From contig NZ_CAMPJD010000026.1 in the NCBI RefSeq assembly GCF_946886695.1, positions 1-55,382 on the forward strand: 55,382 nucleotides of DNA, read 5' to 3'. Numbering within the stretch: position 1 is the first letter of the stretch; the number at the start of each line of letters is the position of its first letter. Origin of the DNA: an uncultured Pseudoxanthomonas sp. Its GTDB lineage: Bacteria > Pseudomonadota > Gammaproteobacteria > Xanthomonadales > Xanthomonadaceae. This document shows positions 41,601 to 50,606 of this stretch, piece after piece. Both the position numbers and the translations under genes were made by a program. The notes below the pieces were generated by a model, which saw only the letters and a list, made by a program, of their open reading frames with translations, was not told where the DNA came from and did no database searches.

Positions 41601-41945
41601 ATGATCCAGCGGTTCGACGTGGGCACGCGGTTGTCCGAGATGGCCATCCACAACGGCGTGGTGTATCTCGCCGGCCAGATTGCGGAGGACGCGACGCAGG
41701 GTATCGCCGGACAGACGCAACAGGTGCTTGGCGAGATCGATGCCCTGCTGGCGCGCGCGGGTACCGACAAGTCGAAGATCCTGCGTGCCGAGATATTCCT
41801 GAAGGATCTGCATGACTTCGAAGGCATGAACCGCGTCTGGGACAGCTGGGTACCGGAAGGCAACGCGCCCCCGCGTGCGACCGTGCAGGCGCATCTCGCA
41901 CGTGCCGGCTGGCTGATCGAAATCGTGGTCACCGCCGCGGTCTGA
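41601..41945 (+). CDS. RidA family protein (reactive imine/enamine deaminase-like)
   Basis: 114 aa. The pattern NGVVYLAGQIAEDATQGIAGQTQQVL, then DFEGMNRVWDSW and PPRATVQAHLA fits the RidA/YjgF/Rid family; the Arg in PPRATV corresponds to the carboxylate-binding Arg of active members. RidA hydrolyses reactive enamines/imines formed by PLP enzymes. The opening MIQRFDVGTRLSEMAIHNG is that of the Rid subgroup rather than archetypal RidA, so activity may differ. It is followed after 3 bp by a small gene. Confidence 0.9.
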   Translation: MIQRFDVGTRLSEMAIHNGVVYLAGQIAEDATQGIAGQTQQVLGEIDALLARAGTDKSKILRAEIFLKDLHDFEGMNRVWDSWVPEGNAPPRATVQAHLARAGWLIEIVVTAAV

Positions 41946-41948
41946 ACG

Positions 41949-42161
41949 ATGGCGGCGCGCAAACCCGGTCCTTGGCAGCGTCCGGCGCCGAAGCGTCGCG
42001 AGGGCGGCCAGAAACTCACGCCCGAACAGGTGCAGGAAGCCAGGGCCCGTGCATTCGCGGCCGGCCGCCGCTATCCCAACCTGGTGGACAACATGTACGT
42101 GGCCGCGAAGGCGAAACGCGAAGGAGCGACGATGGAAGGGGTGCGTGACGAGGCGGAGTGA
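41949..42161 (+). CDS. Small basic conserved hypothetical, cotranscribed with the Rid gene
   Basis: 70 aa, starting 3 bp after the Rid stop. The N-terminus is Lys/Arg/Pro-rich (MAARKPGPWQRPAPKRREGG); the remainder is one or two helices (LTPEQVQEARARAFAAGRRY, NLVDNMYVAAKAKR). The spacing supports translational coupling and a real gene. I do not recognise a characterised family. A DNA- or RNA-associated role would fit the charge but is unsupported. Confidence 0.7.
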   Translation: MAARKPGPWQRPAPKRREGGQKLTPEQVQEARARAFAAGRRYPNLVDNMYVAAKAKREGATMEGVRDEAE

Positions 42162-42199
42162 GTGCGTTTCCATGCTTGAGAGCGTGGATGCACATCCGG

Positions 42200-42230
42200 C
42201 TGTAAACGTCTGTAATAAAACTGCTTCGAA
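42200..42230 (+). promoter_or_regulatory. Direct CTGTAA repeats resembling a Pho box, without clear target
   Basis: CTGTAA occurs at 42200 and 42210, then CTG at 42221, in an AT-rich island. The about 11-bp period is like PhoB boxes, though the CTGTCA core is not exact. No plus-strand gene starts downstream for over 1.4 kb and the minus gene reads toward it, so a target is not evident. Confidence 0.25.
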
Positions 42231-42277
42231 ACGCTAACCGGACATCAACAATGCCTCGCGTATCGTGCGCGCACGTT

Positions 42278-42329
42278 CCGCAGCCGCTGCGGCACGCACT
42301 TCCCGGGGTGCGCGCCGCAGCCCCTGCGG
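42278..42329. terminator. Two short CCGCAG/CTGCGG hairpins after the Rid operon
   Basis: CCGCAG-CCG-CTGCGG (42278-42292) and CCGCAG-CCC-CTGCGG (42315-42329) are two tandem hairpins between convergent genes. Neither has a T-run. They may act together as a bidirectional end signal. Confidence 0.35.
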
Positions 42330-42339
42330 ACGACCACAC

Positions 42340-43608
42340 TCAGGCGTTGCGCTGCGCCAGCCAGTCGATCACGCCGCGCGCGGCATGGTGGCCGCTGGCG
42401 AAGCACGCCGTCAGCAGATAGCCACCTGTGGGGGCTTCCCAGTCGAGCATCTCGCCGGCGGCGAACACGCCCGAAAGGGCGCGCAGCATCAGATGGTCGT
42501 CCAGTGCCTCCAGGGCCACGCCGCCCGCACTGCTGATGGCTTCGGCGATCGGTCGCGGACGCAGCAGTCGGAACGGGAAGCGCTTCAGCGTGCGCGCGAT
42601 CCTGGCGGGCTCGGCCAGTGCCGTCTTGTCCAGAACTTCGTAGAGCAGTGCCGCGCGCACGCCGCTCACGCCGGCCTCGCGCCGCAGGTGTTCGCTCAGG
42701 CTGCGCGAGCCGCGTGATCTGGCCAGTCGCCGCGCGAGATCCTGTTCATCGCGGCCGGGCAGCAGGTCAAGCACCAGCGTGGCGTGACCATCGCGTGCGA
42801 TGGCGTCGCGCAGCATCGGCGAGAGTGCATAGACCAGGCTGCCCTCGATGCCGGTGACGGTGAGCACGCACTCGCCCTGGCGTTGGCGCGCAGTGCCATC
42901 AGCGTCCTGCCAGTGCGCGATGACCGGCTTGAGGGGCTCGCCAGCGAACAGTGTCGCCAGATGCTCGCTCCACGCGATGTCGAAGCCGCAGTTGGAAGGT
43001 TGCAGGGGCGCGATGGCGACATCTTTCTCCCGCAGCGTATCCACCCACGCGCCGTCCGAACCGAGTTCCGGCCAGCTTCCGCCGCCCATCGCCAGGACGG
43101 TGGCGGCGGCGGACACGGTGACCTCGCCGTCGGGCGTCGCGAAGCGCAGGGCGCCGTCGTCGGTCCATCCCGACCACCGATGGTGCACATGGAAACACAC
43201 GCCCTGTTCGCGCAGCCTCCGCACCCAGCCGCGCAGCAGCGGGGCCGCCTTGAGGTCGGACGGAAACACGCGGCCCGAGGTGCCGACGAACGTCTCCACG
43301 CCCAGCCCGCGCGCCCAGTCGCGCAGGGCGTCCGCATCGAAGCCGCGCAGCCAAGCTGCCACGTCCTCCTGTCTGTCGCCGTAGCGCGCGACGAAGACAT
43401 CGAACGGATCGGAGTGGGTCAGGTTCATGCCGCCCTTGCCGGCGATCAGGAACTTGCGCCCCACCGACCCCTTGGCGTCGTACAGGTCCACCCGCAGGCC
43501 GGCGGCACGCAGGGTTTCGGCGGCCATGAGCCCGGCGGGTCCGCCACCGATGACGGCGACGGAGGGCGTGGAGGGCGGGTCATCGGAGCGTGGGGCAGGC
43601 ATCCGCAT
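42340..43608 (-). CDS. FAD-binding HI0933/BaiN-family flavoprotein (TIGR03862-like)
   Basis: 422 aa from ATG 43608; ATG 43602 is an alternative, and neither has a Shine-Dalgarno. A TACTAT box overlaps the start region, so the mRNA may be leaderless. The FAD motif is VAVIGGGPAGLMAAETLRAAG; further family markers are GRKFLIAGKGGMNLTHSDP, TSGRVFPSDLKAAPLLR and the C-terminal FAAGEMLDWEAPTGGYLL. The family (HI0933, BaiN, RdsA) comprises FAD-dependent oxidoreductases of mostly unknown substrate. A second member lies at 52401-53582. Confidence 0.88.
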   Translation of the reverse strand: MRMPAPRSDDPPSTPSVAVIGGGPAGLMAAETLRAAGLRVDLYDAKGSVGRKFLIAGKGGMNLTHSDPFDVFVARYGDRQEDVAAWLRGFDADALRDWARGLGVETFVGTSGRVFPSDLKAAPLLRGWVRRLREQGVCFHVHHRWSGWTDDGALRFATPDGEVTVSAAATVLAMGGGSWPELGSDGAWVDTLREKDVAIAPLQPSNCGFDIAWSEHLATLFAGEPLKPVIAHWQDADGTARQRQGECVLTVTGIEGSLVYALSPMLRDAIARDGHATLVLDLLPGRDEQDLARRLARSRGSRSLSEHLRREAGVSGVRAALLYEVLDKTALAEPARIARTLKRFPFRLLRPRPIAEAISSAGGVALEALDDHLMLRALSGVFAAGEMLDWEAPTGGYLLTACFASGHHAARGVIDWLAQRNA

Positions 43609-43699
43609 AGTATGCCGCGCCGGCACAGCGCTTCCGGCGGGCACATCGCATGCGCTGCGTGCGGTATCGTCGCGCGGAACTCCGGACATGGGACACACG

Positions 43700-45298
43700 A
43701 TGCGTTCGAACCTGATGGCGGCTGCAGGCCGCGCACTCTGGCTGCTCGGTCTGGTGGCCACCGGCGCCGTGGCGAAGGAGACGACGCCGCCGCCTGCGCT
43801 GCAGGACCTGGATACCTATGTCGAATCCGTGCGCCGGGCGTTCGATGTCCCGGGCATCGCGGTGGCGGTGGTCAAGGACGGCGAGGTCGTGCTGGCGAAA
43901 GGCTGGGGCGAGCGCGAGATGGGCAAGCCGGCGAAGGTCGATGCGTACACGATGTTCGCCATCGCTTCCAACACCAAGGCCTTCACCTCGGCATCGCTGT
44001 CGATGCTGGCCGACGAAGGCAAGCTGGAACTGGAGGACCGCGTCATCGACCACCTGCCATGGTTCCGCATGGCCGACCCCTACGTCACCCGCGAGATGCG
44101 TATCCGCGACCTGCTGGTCCACCGCAGCGGACTGGGACTGGGGGCGGGCGACCTGCTGTACTGGCCCACCACCACCTACAGCAACCGAGAAGTGGCCGAA
44201 CGCCTGCGCGATGTCCCGCTCAGCGGCGGCTTCCGCGAGCGCTACGCCTACGACAACATCCTGTACGGCGTGGCGCAGCTGGTGATCGAACAGGCCAGCG
44301 AACAGTCGTACGATCAGTTCCTGCGCACCCGCATCTTCCAGCCGCTGGGCATGCGCGAGACGCGCTACAACAGCGATGCGCTGAAGCCGGGCGACAACGT
44401 CGCCACCGGGCACGCCAAGGCGGACTTCAGCGCCCTGCAGCCGGCGCCACGGATGACGTGGCGCAATGTCGCCGGCGCAGGTGGCATCTACTCCAGCGTC
44501 AACGACTTGGCGAAGTGGATGAACGCACAGCTCGCCAGCGGCACCTATCGGGACGCGCAGGGTCGGGAGCACGCGCTCTTCACGCCCGCGCGGCAGAAGG
44601 CAATGTGGTCGCTGGTCACGCCTATCCCGATCACCGAGCCGAAGGTGGAAGCGCTGAAGGCAGCGAAGCCGAACTTCCTCGGTTACGGTGAAGGCTGGAT
44701 GGTGTCCGACTTCCAGGGTCGCAAGCTGGTCTGGCACACCGGCGGCTGGCCCGGCATGGTCTCGCGGGTGACGCTGGTGCCGGAGCAGAAGCTTGGCGTG
44801 GTGGTGCTCACCAACCAGGAAGTCGGTGCCGCCTTCCACGCGATCACGCTGAAGGTGCTGGACGCGTACCTGGCGAACAGCGGCACCGACTGGCTGGCTG
44901 CCTATCAGGCCCAGGTTGCGCAGGCGAAGGGCAACGCCGACGAGCATTGGCAAAAGCTGCAGGCCGCACGCGACGCCGCGTCGAAGCCGTCGTTGCCGTT
45001 GGCGAACTACGCCGGCACGCTGCGCGACCCGTGGTATGGCGATGTCGTGGTAACGCAGGAAGGCGAGGGACTGGTGCTGCGTTTCAGCCGTACGCCGGAA
45101 CTGGTGGGCGACCTGCAGCCGTGGCAGCACGACACCTTCGTGGTGCGCTGGCGCGAGCGCTGGCTCAACGCCGACGCCTTCCTGACGTTCTCGCTGAAAC
45201 CGGACGGCGGCATCCGCGAGGCCCGGATGGAAGCGATCTCGCCGCTGACCGATTTCAGCTTCGACTTCCACGACCTGCGGCTGGCGCCGGTGGAGTAG
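43700..45298 (+). CDS. Serine hydrolase of the class C beta-lactamase family, exported
   Basis: 532 aa from ATG 43700 (43688 is possible). The signal is LMAAAGRALWLLGLVATGAVA. The penicillin-recognition triad is intact: S90-x2-K93 (SNTK), Y184-D185-N186 and H346-T-G in the HTGG motif. A C-terminal domain of about 130 residues (from about 400) looks like DUF3471. Such proteins are usually esterases or D-amino-peptidases rather than beta-lactamases. It is probably periplasmic. The downstream REP pair may serve as its 3' end. Confidence 0.9.
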   Translation: MRSNLMAAAGRALWLLGLVATGAVAKETTPPPALQDLDTYVESVRRAFDVPGIAVAVVKDGEVVLAKGWGEREMGKPAKVDAYTMFAIASNTKAFTSASLSMLADEGKLELEDRVIDHLPWFRMADPYVTREMRIRDLLVHRSGLGLGAGDLLYWPTTTYSNREVAERLRDVPLSGGFRERYAYDNILYGVAQLVIEQASEQSYDQFLRTRIFQPLGMRETRYNSDALKPGDNVATGHAKADFSALQPAPRMTWRNVAGAGGIYSSVNDLAKWMNAQLASGTYRDAQGREHALFTPARQKAMWSLVTPIPITEPKVEALKAAKPNFLGYGEGWMVSDFQGRKLVWHTGGWPGMVSRVTLVPEQKLGVVVLTNQEVGAAFHAITLKVLDAYLANSGTDWLAAYQAQVAQAKGNADEHWQKLQAARDAASKPSLPLANYAGTLRDPWYGDVVVTQEGEGLVLRFSRTPELVGDLQPWQHDTFVVRWRERWLNADAFLTFSLKPDGGIREARMEAISPLTDFSFDFHDLRLAPVE

Positions 45299-45307
45299 TC
45301 AGCGTTT

Positions 45308-45428
45308 CTGTAGGAGCGATGTGAGTCGCGACCGCGAGAAATAAAGGCAAGCAGACCTTCCACCTCGCGCACGAATTCCCGCCCCAGGTGGTCAAGCCGT
45401 GCGGTCGCGACTCACATCGCTCCTACAG
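45308..45428. repeat. REP pair A (REPIN-like inverted repeat)
   Basis: A 28-bp sequence beginning CTGTAGGAGCGATGTGAGTC (45308-45335) is repeated exactly in inverted orientation at 45401-45428, 65 bp apart. The sequence family is that of pair B at 48691. It lies between convergent gene ends and would fold into a long hairpin. Such pairs are dispersed by RAYT transposases; none is encoded in this window. Confidence 0.9.
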
Positions 45429-45442
45429 GGAGAACGCGCTAC

Positions 45443-45889
45443 TCACTCGTGCGGCTTGACGTCCAGCAGTTCGACGTCGAACACCAGCGAGGCGCCGGGG
45501 GGAATCACGCCACCGGCGCCATTGCTGCCGTAGCCGAGGTCGGCGGGGATCCGCAGCGTGCGCTTGCCGCCCACCTTCATACCCGCCACGCCGTCGTCCC
45601 AGCCGCGGATCACCTGGCCGGCCCCCAGCAGGAAGGTGAAGGGCTGGCCGCGATCCACGGAGCTGTCGAACTTCAGGCCGCGCTGCTGCGGGGCGTTCTC
45701 GTCGTACAGCCAGCCGGTGTAGTGCACGGTGACATCACTGCCGCTGGTCGCCACGGCACCGGTACCGGCGAGGGTGTCGATGCGTTCCAGTTCGGCGACG
45801 CTGCCGCTTGGCGGCGGGACAGGGGCGTTGCAGGCAGCGAGCAGGAGCAGCAAAACGGCGAGCAGCAGGGGACGCATCGGGGGCTTCAT
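45443..45889 (-). CDS. FKBP-type peptidyl-prolyl isomerase lipoprotein
   Basis: 148 aa. A signal with lipobox (LLLLLAACNAP, Cys19) precedes a compact FKBP domain: VTVHYTGWLYDE, FDSSVDRGQPFTFLLGAGQ, VIRGWDDGVAGMKVGGKR and PADLGYGSNGAGGVIPPGASLVFDVELLD. All are canonical FKBP motifs including the Tyr, Phe, Asp and Trp of the active pocket. It should assist folding at the periplasmic face. ATG 45877 is an alternative start. Confidence 0.93.
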   Translation of the reverse strand: MKPPMRPLLLAVLLLLLAACNAPVPPPSGSVAELERIDTLAGTGAVATSGSDVTVHYTGWLYDENAPQQRGLKFDSSVDRGQPFTFLLGAGQVIRGWDDGVAGMKVGGKRTLRIPADLGYGSNGAGGVIPPGASLVFDVELLDVKPHE

Positions 45890-45964
45890 CCACAGGGCGA
45901 AAGGCGCGCAGGGTAACGCATCCTGCTGCCCGGTGGCCCGGATTGCAGCGGTTACACTGGCGCC

Positions 45965-46327
45965 ATGGCGAAACTCTTCCTGAATCTGCGCAACGTGCCC
46001 GGTGACGAGGCCGACGATGTGCGCGACCTGCTGCGGGCGAACGCGATCGACTTCTATGAGACGCAGCCCAGTCCGTGGGGAATTTCCGCCGGCGGGCTGT
46101 GGATCGAGGACGTCGACCAGCTGGCGCGGGCCAGGGCGCTGATGGCGGACTACCAGGCCCGGCGTCGGGCGCAGGCACGTGAGGACCGAACGGCGGCGGA
46201 GCGTGAAGGGCGTGCGGAGACGTTTGCGGGCCAGTTGCGCGCGCGGCCCTTGTACGTGGTCGGGGTGCTGGCAGCGATGGTCGTGATCATCGTGCTGACG
46301 CTTGCGCTTCCCTGGATGCTGCTCTGA
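45965..46327 (+). CDS. DUF6164 family membrane protein
   Basis: 120 aa. It opens MAKLFLNLRNVPGDEADDV, with PWGISAGGLWIEDVDQLARA, the DUF6164 pattern, then a charged helix, and one C-terminal membrane span (VVGVLAAMVVIIVLTLALPW, about 97-117). The soluble N-terminal part has a ferredoxin-like alternation similar to DUF2007 (putative signal-transducing) domains. It is inner-membrane anchored; function unknown. It is 34 bp before the trhO gene. Confidence 0.88.
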   Translation: MAKLFLNLRNVPGDEADDVRDLLRANAIDFYETQPSPWGISAGGLWIEDVDQLARARALMADYQARRRAQAREDRTAAEREGRAETFAGQLRARPLYVVGVLAAMVVIIVLTLALPWMLL

Positions 46328-46361
46328 GGCGCGAGCCCCCGGTGGGCGCTAAAATCAGCGC

Positions 46362-47111
46362 ATGATCACCAACATCGCGGCCTACCATTTCACGCCCATC
46401 GAGGCTCCCGAGGCATTCGCCTCGACGCTTCGCGCACGCGCCGAGGCGCTCTCGCTGCGGGGTTCGGTACTGGTGGCGGGCGAGGGTGTGAACCTGTTCC
46501 TGGCCGGCGGGGCGGATGCAATCGAATCCTTCCTCGCCCCGCTGCGCGCAGACGCGCGCTTCGCCGGTCTGCGGGTGAAGTACAGCACCAGCCGGCAGGT
46601 GCCGTTCGCACGCCTCAAGGTCAAGGTGAAGCAGGAGATCATCAGCTTCCGCCGTCCCGGCACCACGCCGGAAGACGTGCGGGCCCCCGTCGTCGAACCC
46701 CCCACGCTGGCCCGCTGGCTGGAGCAGGGGCATGACGATGCCGGCCGCCGCGTGGTGATGCTGGATACCCGCAACCAGCAGGAGATCGCATACGGCACCT
46801 TCACCGGTGCGCTGACGTTGCCGATCGAAAAGTTCACCGACCTGCCGGCGGCACTGGAGCCGCATCGCGAGGCGCTGAAGGACGCCACCGTGGTCAGCTT
46901 CTGCACCGGCGGCATCCGCTGCGAGAAGGCTGCGCTGTGGATGCAGGCCGATGGCATGGACAACGTGCTGCAGTTGGACGACGGCATCCTGGGATACTTC
47001 GAACAGGCCGGTGGCGCCGGTTACGACGGCGCCTGCTTCGTGTTTGACGAGCGCGTTGCGCTGCGTCCGGACCTCACGCCGCTCGTGGACGACGCGGCCG
47101 ACGCCGCATGA
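46362..47111 (+). CDS. trhO: tRNA uridine-34 hydroxylase (TrhO/YceA), rhodanese family
   Basis: 249 aa. The N-terminal acylphosphatase-like region ([20 protein letters not shown]) and rhodanese domain with active Cys181 in [14 protein letters not shown] are diagnostic. TrhO hydroxylates U34 of some tRNAs with O2 to give 5-hydroxyuridine, which is then modified to mo5U or cmo5U. E. coli TrhO is about 350 aa; this version lacks the C-terminal extension. The stop overlaps selO by 4 nt, so both are coupled. Confidence 0.92.
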   Translation: MITNIAAYHFTPIEAPEAFASTLRARAEALSLRGSVLVAGEGVNLFLAGGADAIESFLAPLRADARFAGLRVKYSTSRQVPFARLKVKVKQEIISFRRPGTTPEDVRAPVVEPPTLARWLEQGHDDAGRRVVMLDTRNQQEIAYGTFTGALTLPIEKFTDLPAALEPHREALKDATVVSFCTGGIRCEKAALWMQADGMDNVLQLDDGILGYFEQAGGAGYDGACFVFDERVALRPDLTPLVDDAADAA

Positions 47112-48676
47112 GTGGCCTGGGCACCCTGAGCTTCGACAACCGCTTCATCCGCGAACTGCCGGGAGATCCGGAGCAGGGATACCGGCGTCGGGAGGTTCGC
47201 GGCGCCTTGTGGTCGCCGACCGAGCCCACGCCCGTCGCTGCGCCGACGCTGCTGGCGCATTCGCATGAAGTCGCGGCGCTGCTCGGCCTCGACGATGCCG
47301 ATGTCGCGTCTCCCGCATTCGCACAGGTGTTCGGCGGCAACACGCTGCTGGCCGGCATGCAGCCTTACGCCGGCAACTATGGCGGCCACCAGTTCGGCAA
47401 CTGGGCCGGCCAACTGGGCGATGGTCGCGCGATCACGCTGGGCGAGGTGGTCAATGCGCGGGGCGAACGCTGGGAGCTGCAGTTGAAGGGCGCCGGGCCG
47501 ACACCGTATTCGCGCACCGCGGATGGTCGTGCGGTGCTGCGTTCGTCGATCCGCGAGTTCCTGTGCAGCGAGGCGATGCACCATCTGGGCGTTCCGACCA
47601 CGCGGGCGTTGAGCCTGGTCGGCACGGGCGAGCAGGTCGTGCGCGACATGTTCTACGACGGCCATCCGAAACCCGAGCCGGGCGCGATCGTGTGCCGCGT
47701 GGCGCCGTCGTTCCTGCGCTTCGGCCATTACCAGTTGCCGGCGTCGCGCGGCGACACGGACCTGTTGCGCGCACTGGTGGACTTCACGATCCGGCGCGAT
47801 TTTCCTCACCTGTCGGGGGAAGGCGAGTCGCTGTACGCCGCGTGGTTCGCCGAGGTCTGCGAACGCACGGCGGTGATGGTGGCGCACTGGATGCGCGTGG
47901 GCTTTGTCCATGGCGTGATGAACACCGACAACATGTCGGTGCTTGGCCTGACGATCGATTACGGCCCCTACGGCTGGATCGATAACTACGATCCGGACTG
48001 GACGCCCAACACCACCGATGCCCACGGCCGCCGCTATCGCTTCGGTTGGCAACCGCAGGTGGCGGGATGGAACCTGAGCCGCTTCGCGCAGGCGTTGTCG
48101 CCGCTGTTTGATGGCGTGGAGCCCTTGCAGGCCGGCCTGCAGCGGTTCGCCGATGCCCATGCACGCGCGCACCGCGACACCACCGCACGCAAGCTGGGGT
48201 TGGCCGACTGCCGGGATGACGACATCGAACGGATGGACACGTTGCAGCAGCTGCTGGCACAGGGCGAGATCGACATGACCCTGTTCTTCCGGGCCTTGAT
48301 GGATGCGGATCCGGCGGATGCATCGCTGTCCGCATTCGATGATGCGTTTTATGACCCAGCCCGTCGCGACGCCGTCGCGCCGGCGTTGCGCCATTGGCTG
48401 GTCGAGTACGCGCGCCGCCTCGATGACGAAACGCTGACGCCGGCGGCGCGCCGTGAATGCATGCGCCTGGCCAATCCCCGCTACGTGCTGCGCAACTATC
48501 TGGCGCAGCAGGCCATCGATGCCGCCGAAGCGGGCGACCTGTCCGGCGTGCATGCGCTGCTGGACGTGATGCGCAGGCCGTACGACGACCAGCCGGGTCG
48601 CGAACGCTATGCCGGGCGTCGCCCCGACTGGGCACGCGATCGCGCGGGTTGTTCGATGCTGTCGTGCAGTTCCTGA
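47108..48676 (+). CDS. selO: Protein adenylyltransferase SelO (YdiU)
   Basis: 522 aa, a little longer than E. coli YdiU (478). Family signatures: [45 protein letters not shown] [11 protein letters not shown], and [14 protein letters not shown]. The C-terminus CSMLSCSS carries the Cys that replaces selenocysteine in human SELENOO. SelO is a pseudokinase that transfers AMP to Ser/Thr/Tyr and aids redox homeostasis. It is translationally coupled to trhO. Confidence 0.95.
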   Translation: MSGLGTLSFDNRFIRELPGDPEQGYRRREVRGALWSPTEPTPVAAPTLLAHSHEVAALLGLDDADVASPAFAQVFGGNTLLAGMQPYAGNYGGHQFGNWAGQLGDGRAITLGEVVNARGERWELQLKGAGPTPYSRTADGRAVLRSSIREFLCSEAMHHLGVPTTRALSLVGTGEQVVRDMFYDGHPKPEPGAIVCRVAPSFLRFGHYQLPASRGDTDLLRALVDFTIRRDFPHLSGEGESLYAAWFAEVCERTAVMVAHWMRVGFVHGVMNTDNMSVLGLTIDYGPYGWIDNYDPDWTPNTTDAHGRRYRFGWQPQVAGWNLSRFAQALSPLFDGVEPLQAGLQRFADAHARAHRDTTARKLGLADCRDDDIERMDTLQQLLAQGEIDMTLFFRALMDADPADASLSAFDDAFYDPARRDAVAPALRHWLVEYARRLDDETLTPAARRECMRLANPRYVLRNYLAQQAIDAAEAGDLSGVHALLDVMRRPYDDQPGRERYAGRRPDWARDRAGCSMLSCSS

Positions 48677-48690
48677 GTCGCATCGCTTCC

Positions 48691-48821
48691 TTGTAGGAGC
48701 GACGTCAGTCGCGACCGCACGGTTCGATCTTCCCGATCTAGTTCGTTGTGCACCGAATTTCGGGTGAGCAGAGTTCCGGTGCGTTCTTGCCGCACGGTCG
48801 CGACTGACGTCGCTCCTACAA
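48691..48821. repeat. REP pair B (REPIN-like inverted repeat)
   Basis: A 27-bp sequence starting TTGTAGGAGCGACGTCAGTC (48691-48717) is repeated exactly as its inverse at 48795-48821, 77 bp apart. Pair A has the same core with ATGTGAGTC in place of ACGTCAGTC. It begins 14 bp after the selO stop and ends 45 bp before the glutathione transferase gene. Confidence 0.9.
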
Positions 48822-48866
48822 CGGCAGACATCGCGGTAGCATGGCCGTCTCCCGCGGAGCTCCCCC

Positions 48867-49538
48867 ATGATCACCGTCCACCATCTCAACAACTCCCGTT
48901 CCCAGCGTGTGCTCTGGCTGCTCGAGGAACTTGGGCTGGACTACACGGTGGTGCGTTACCAGCGCGACCCGCAGACCATGCTCGCGCCGCCGGCGCTGAT
49001 GAAGATCCATCCGCTGGGCAAGTCGCCCGTGGTGGTGGATGGAGAACACGTGTTGGCCGAATCCGGCGCGATCCTCGAGTACCTCGTGGAGCGTTACGAC
49101 ACCGCGCGCCGGTTCGCGCCCTCGCCGGGTACTGCCGAGCATCTGCGCTACCGCTACTGGCTGCATTACGCGGAAGGCTCGGCGATGCCGCCGATGCTGC
49201 TCAGCCTGGTGTTCTCCCGCCTGAAGAAGGCGCCGATGCCATTCTTCGCCCGGCCCATCGCGCGCGGTATCGCCGACAAGGCGATGCGGACGTTCGTCGG
49301 GCCGCAGGTGAAACTCCACCTGGGCTACATGGAAAGCGAACTGGGCAAGGCGCCGTGGTTTGCCGGGGACCAGTTCAGCGCGGCCGACATCCAGATGAGC
49401 TTTCCGGTCGAAGCGGCGGCGGTACGCGCCGGGCTGGAGGCCTGTCCGAACCTCGCCGGATTCCTGCAGCGCATCCACGCGAGGCCAGCCTACCAGCGTG
49501 CGCTGGAGCAGGGCGGGCCGTTCGACCTGCTGGGCTAG
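48867..49538 (+). CDS. Glutathione S-transferase
   Basis: 223 aa. The N-terminal thioredoxin-fold domain starts ITVHHLNNSRSQRVLWLLEE with the catalytic Ser in NNSRSQR, then HPLGKSPVVVDGEHVLAESGAILEYL. The C-terminal helical domain has KLHLGYMESELG, FAGDQFSAADIQMSFPVE and ends QRALEQGGPFDL. It is a cytoplasmic GSH transferase of a class common in proteobacteria; substrates unknown. It starts after REP pair B. Confidence 0.92.
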   Translation: MITVHHLNNSRSQRVLWLLEELGLDYTVVRYQRDPQTMLAPPALMKIHPLGKSPVVVDGEHVLAESGAILEYLVERYDTARRFAPSPGTAEHLRYRYWLHYAEGSAMPPMLLSLVFSRLKKAPMPFFARPIARGIADKAMRTFVGPQVKLHLGYMESELGKAPWFAGDQFSAADIQMSFPVEAAAVRAGLEACPNLAGFLQRIHARPAYQRALEQGGPFDLLG

Positions 49539-49590
49539 GCGGGATGCAGCATCCCATGCCGCAGGGTGGAACCGGATCGCCTGCGGCCCC

Positions 49591-49609
49591 ATGACGATGA
49601 CATCGTCAT
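49591..49609 (+). promoter_or_regulatory. Palindrome upstream of the LLM oxidoreductase gene (possible operator)
   Basis: ATGACGATG (49591-49599) and CATCGTCAT (49601-49609) are exact complements with a 1-bp centre, 13 bp before ATG 49623. It sits at the ribosome-binding region, so it could be a repressor site or a translation-blocking hairpin. A smaller GGGATGC/GCATCCC palindrome lies about 45 bp upstream. Confidence 0.4.
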
Positions 49610-49622
49610 TGCCGGTGTCCCC

Positions 49623-50606
49623 ATGATCCCTTACTCGCTCCTCGACCTCGCGCCTGTCTGCGAGGGCAGCGATACCACCCAGGCGTTCGTCCACATGCGC
49701 GACCTCGCGCAGCATGCCGAGCGCTGGGGTTACACGCGTTACTGGCTGGCCGAGCACCACAACATGCCGGGCATCGCCAGCGCCGCGACGGCGGTCCTGA
49801 TCGGGCACGTCGCAGGCGCGACATCCACCATCCGCGTGGGTGCTGGCGGCATCATGCTGCCGAACCACTCACCGCTGCAGGTGGCCGAGCAGTTCGGCAC
49901 ACTGGCATCGCTGTATCCGGGCCGCATCGATCTTGGTCTCGGCCGTGCGCCGGGCACCGACCAGGCGACGGCGCGTGCGCTGCGCCGCTATTTCGACAGC
50001 GCGGAACAGTTCCCGCAGGACGTGCAGGAACTGCTGCGTTACTTCGAGCCGGTACAGGAGGGCCAGGCGGTGCGTGCCGTGCCGGGCGCGGGCCTCGACG
50101 TGCCGGTATGGCTGTTGGGCTCCAGCCTGTTCGGTGCACAGCTCTCGGCCGCGCTCGGCTTGCCGTACGCGTTCGCGTCCCACTTCGCACCCGATGCCAT
50201 GGACCAGGCGCTGCTGGTGTATCACCGCGACTTCCGTCCATCGAAGCGGCAGGCCCAGCCGCACGCGATGCTCGCGTTGAACGTGGTGGCGGCCGAAACC
50301 GATGCCGAGGCAAAACACCTGTTCACCACTCAGCAGCAGGCCTTCGTCAACCTGCGGCGCGGGCGTGCCGGCCTGGTGCCGCCGCCGATCGACGACATCG
50401 AAACGTTCTGGGAACCGCACGAAAAAGCGGGCGTGGCGCAGGCGCTGGCCTGTGCCGTCATCGGTAGCCGCGACACCGTGCGCAAGGGCATTGCGGACTT
50501 CATCCAGAGGCACCGCCCCGACGAGCTGATGCTGACGGCCAACATCTTCGACCACGAAAAGCGCTTGCGCTCGTTCCAGATCGCGGCCGAAGTCATGCAA
50601 TCGTAG
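49623..50606 (+). CDS. LLM-class flavin-dependent oxidoreductase
   Basis: 327 aa from ATG 49623. The luciferase-like monooxygenase pattern is clear: [58 protein letters not shown] and [21 protein letters not shown]. This is the YhbW/MsnO8-type branch. It uses FMN or FMNH2 to oxidise a substrate that cannot be inferred. The TAG stop is the first triplet of the REP element at 50604, so the repeat supplies the stop. Confidence 0.9.
   Translation: MIPYSLLDLAPVCEGSDTTQAFVHMRDLAQHAERWGYTRYWLAEHHNMPGIASAATAVLIGHVAGATSTIRVGAGGIMLPNHSPLQVAEQFGTLASLYPGRIDLGLGRAPGTDQATARALRRYFDSAEQFPQDVQELLRYFEPVQEGQAVRAVPGAGLDVPVWLLGSSLFGAQLSAALGLPYAFASHFAPDAMDQALLVYHRDFRPSKRQAQPHAMLALNVVAAETDAEAKHLFTTQQQAFVNLRRGRAGLVPPPIDDIETFWEPHEKAGVAQALACAVIGSRDTVRKGIADFIQRHRPDELMLTANIFDHEKRLRSFQIAAEVMQS

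Noticed and set aside
42784..44691. 635-codon plus-strand frame over the flavoprotein and the hydrolase
   Set aside because: It spans a divergent promoter region and reads both known genes in wrong frames.
43700..45298. True class C beta-lactamase
   Set aside because: The SxxK, YxN and HTGG motifs exist, but the 532-aa length and extra C-terminal domain are those of esterase/peptidase-like relatives rather than AmpC.
45308..45428. Insertion-sequence remnant with terminal inverted repeats
   Set aside because: The interior is only 65 bp with no transposase trace, and the arm sequence is a REP type found again at 48691.
47021..48892. 623-codon minus-strand frame opposite selO
   Set aside because: Shadow of selO, whose protein has full family signatures.
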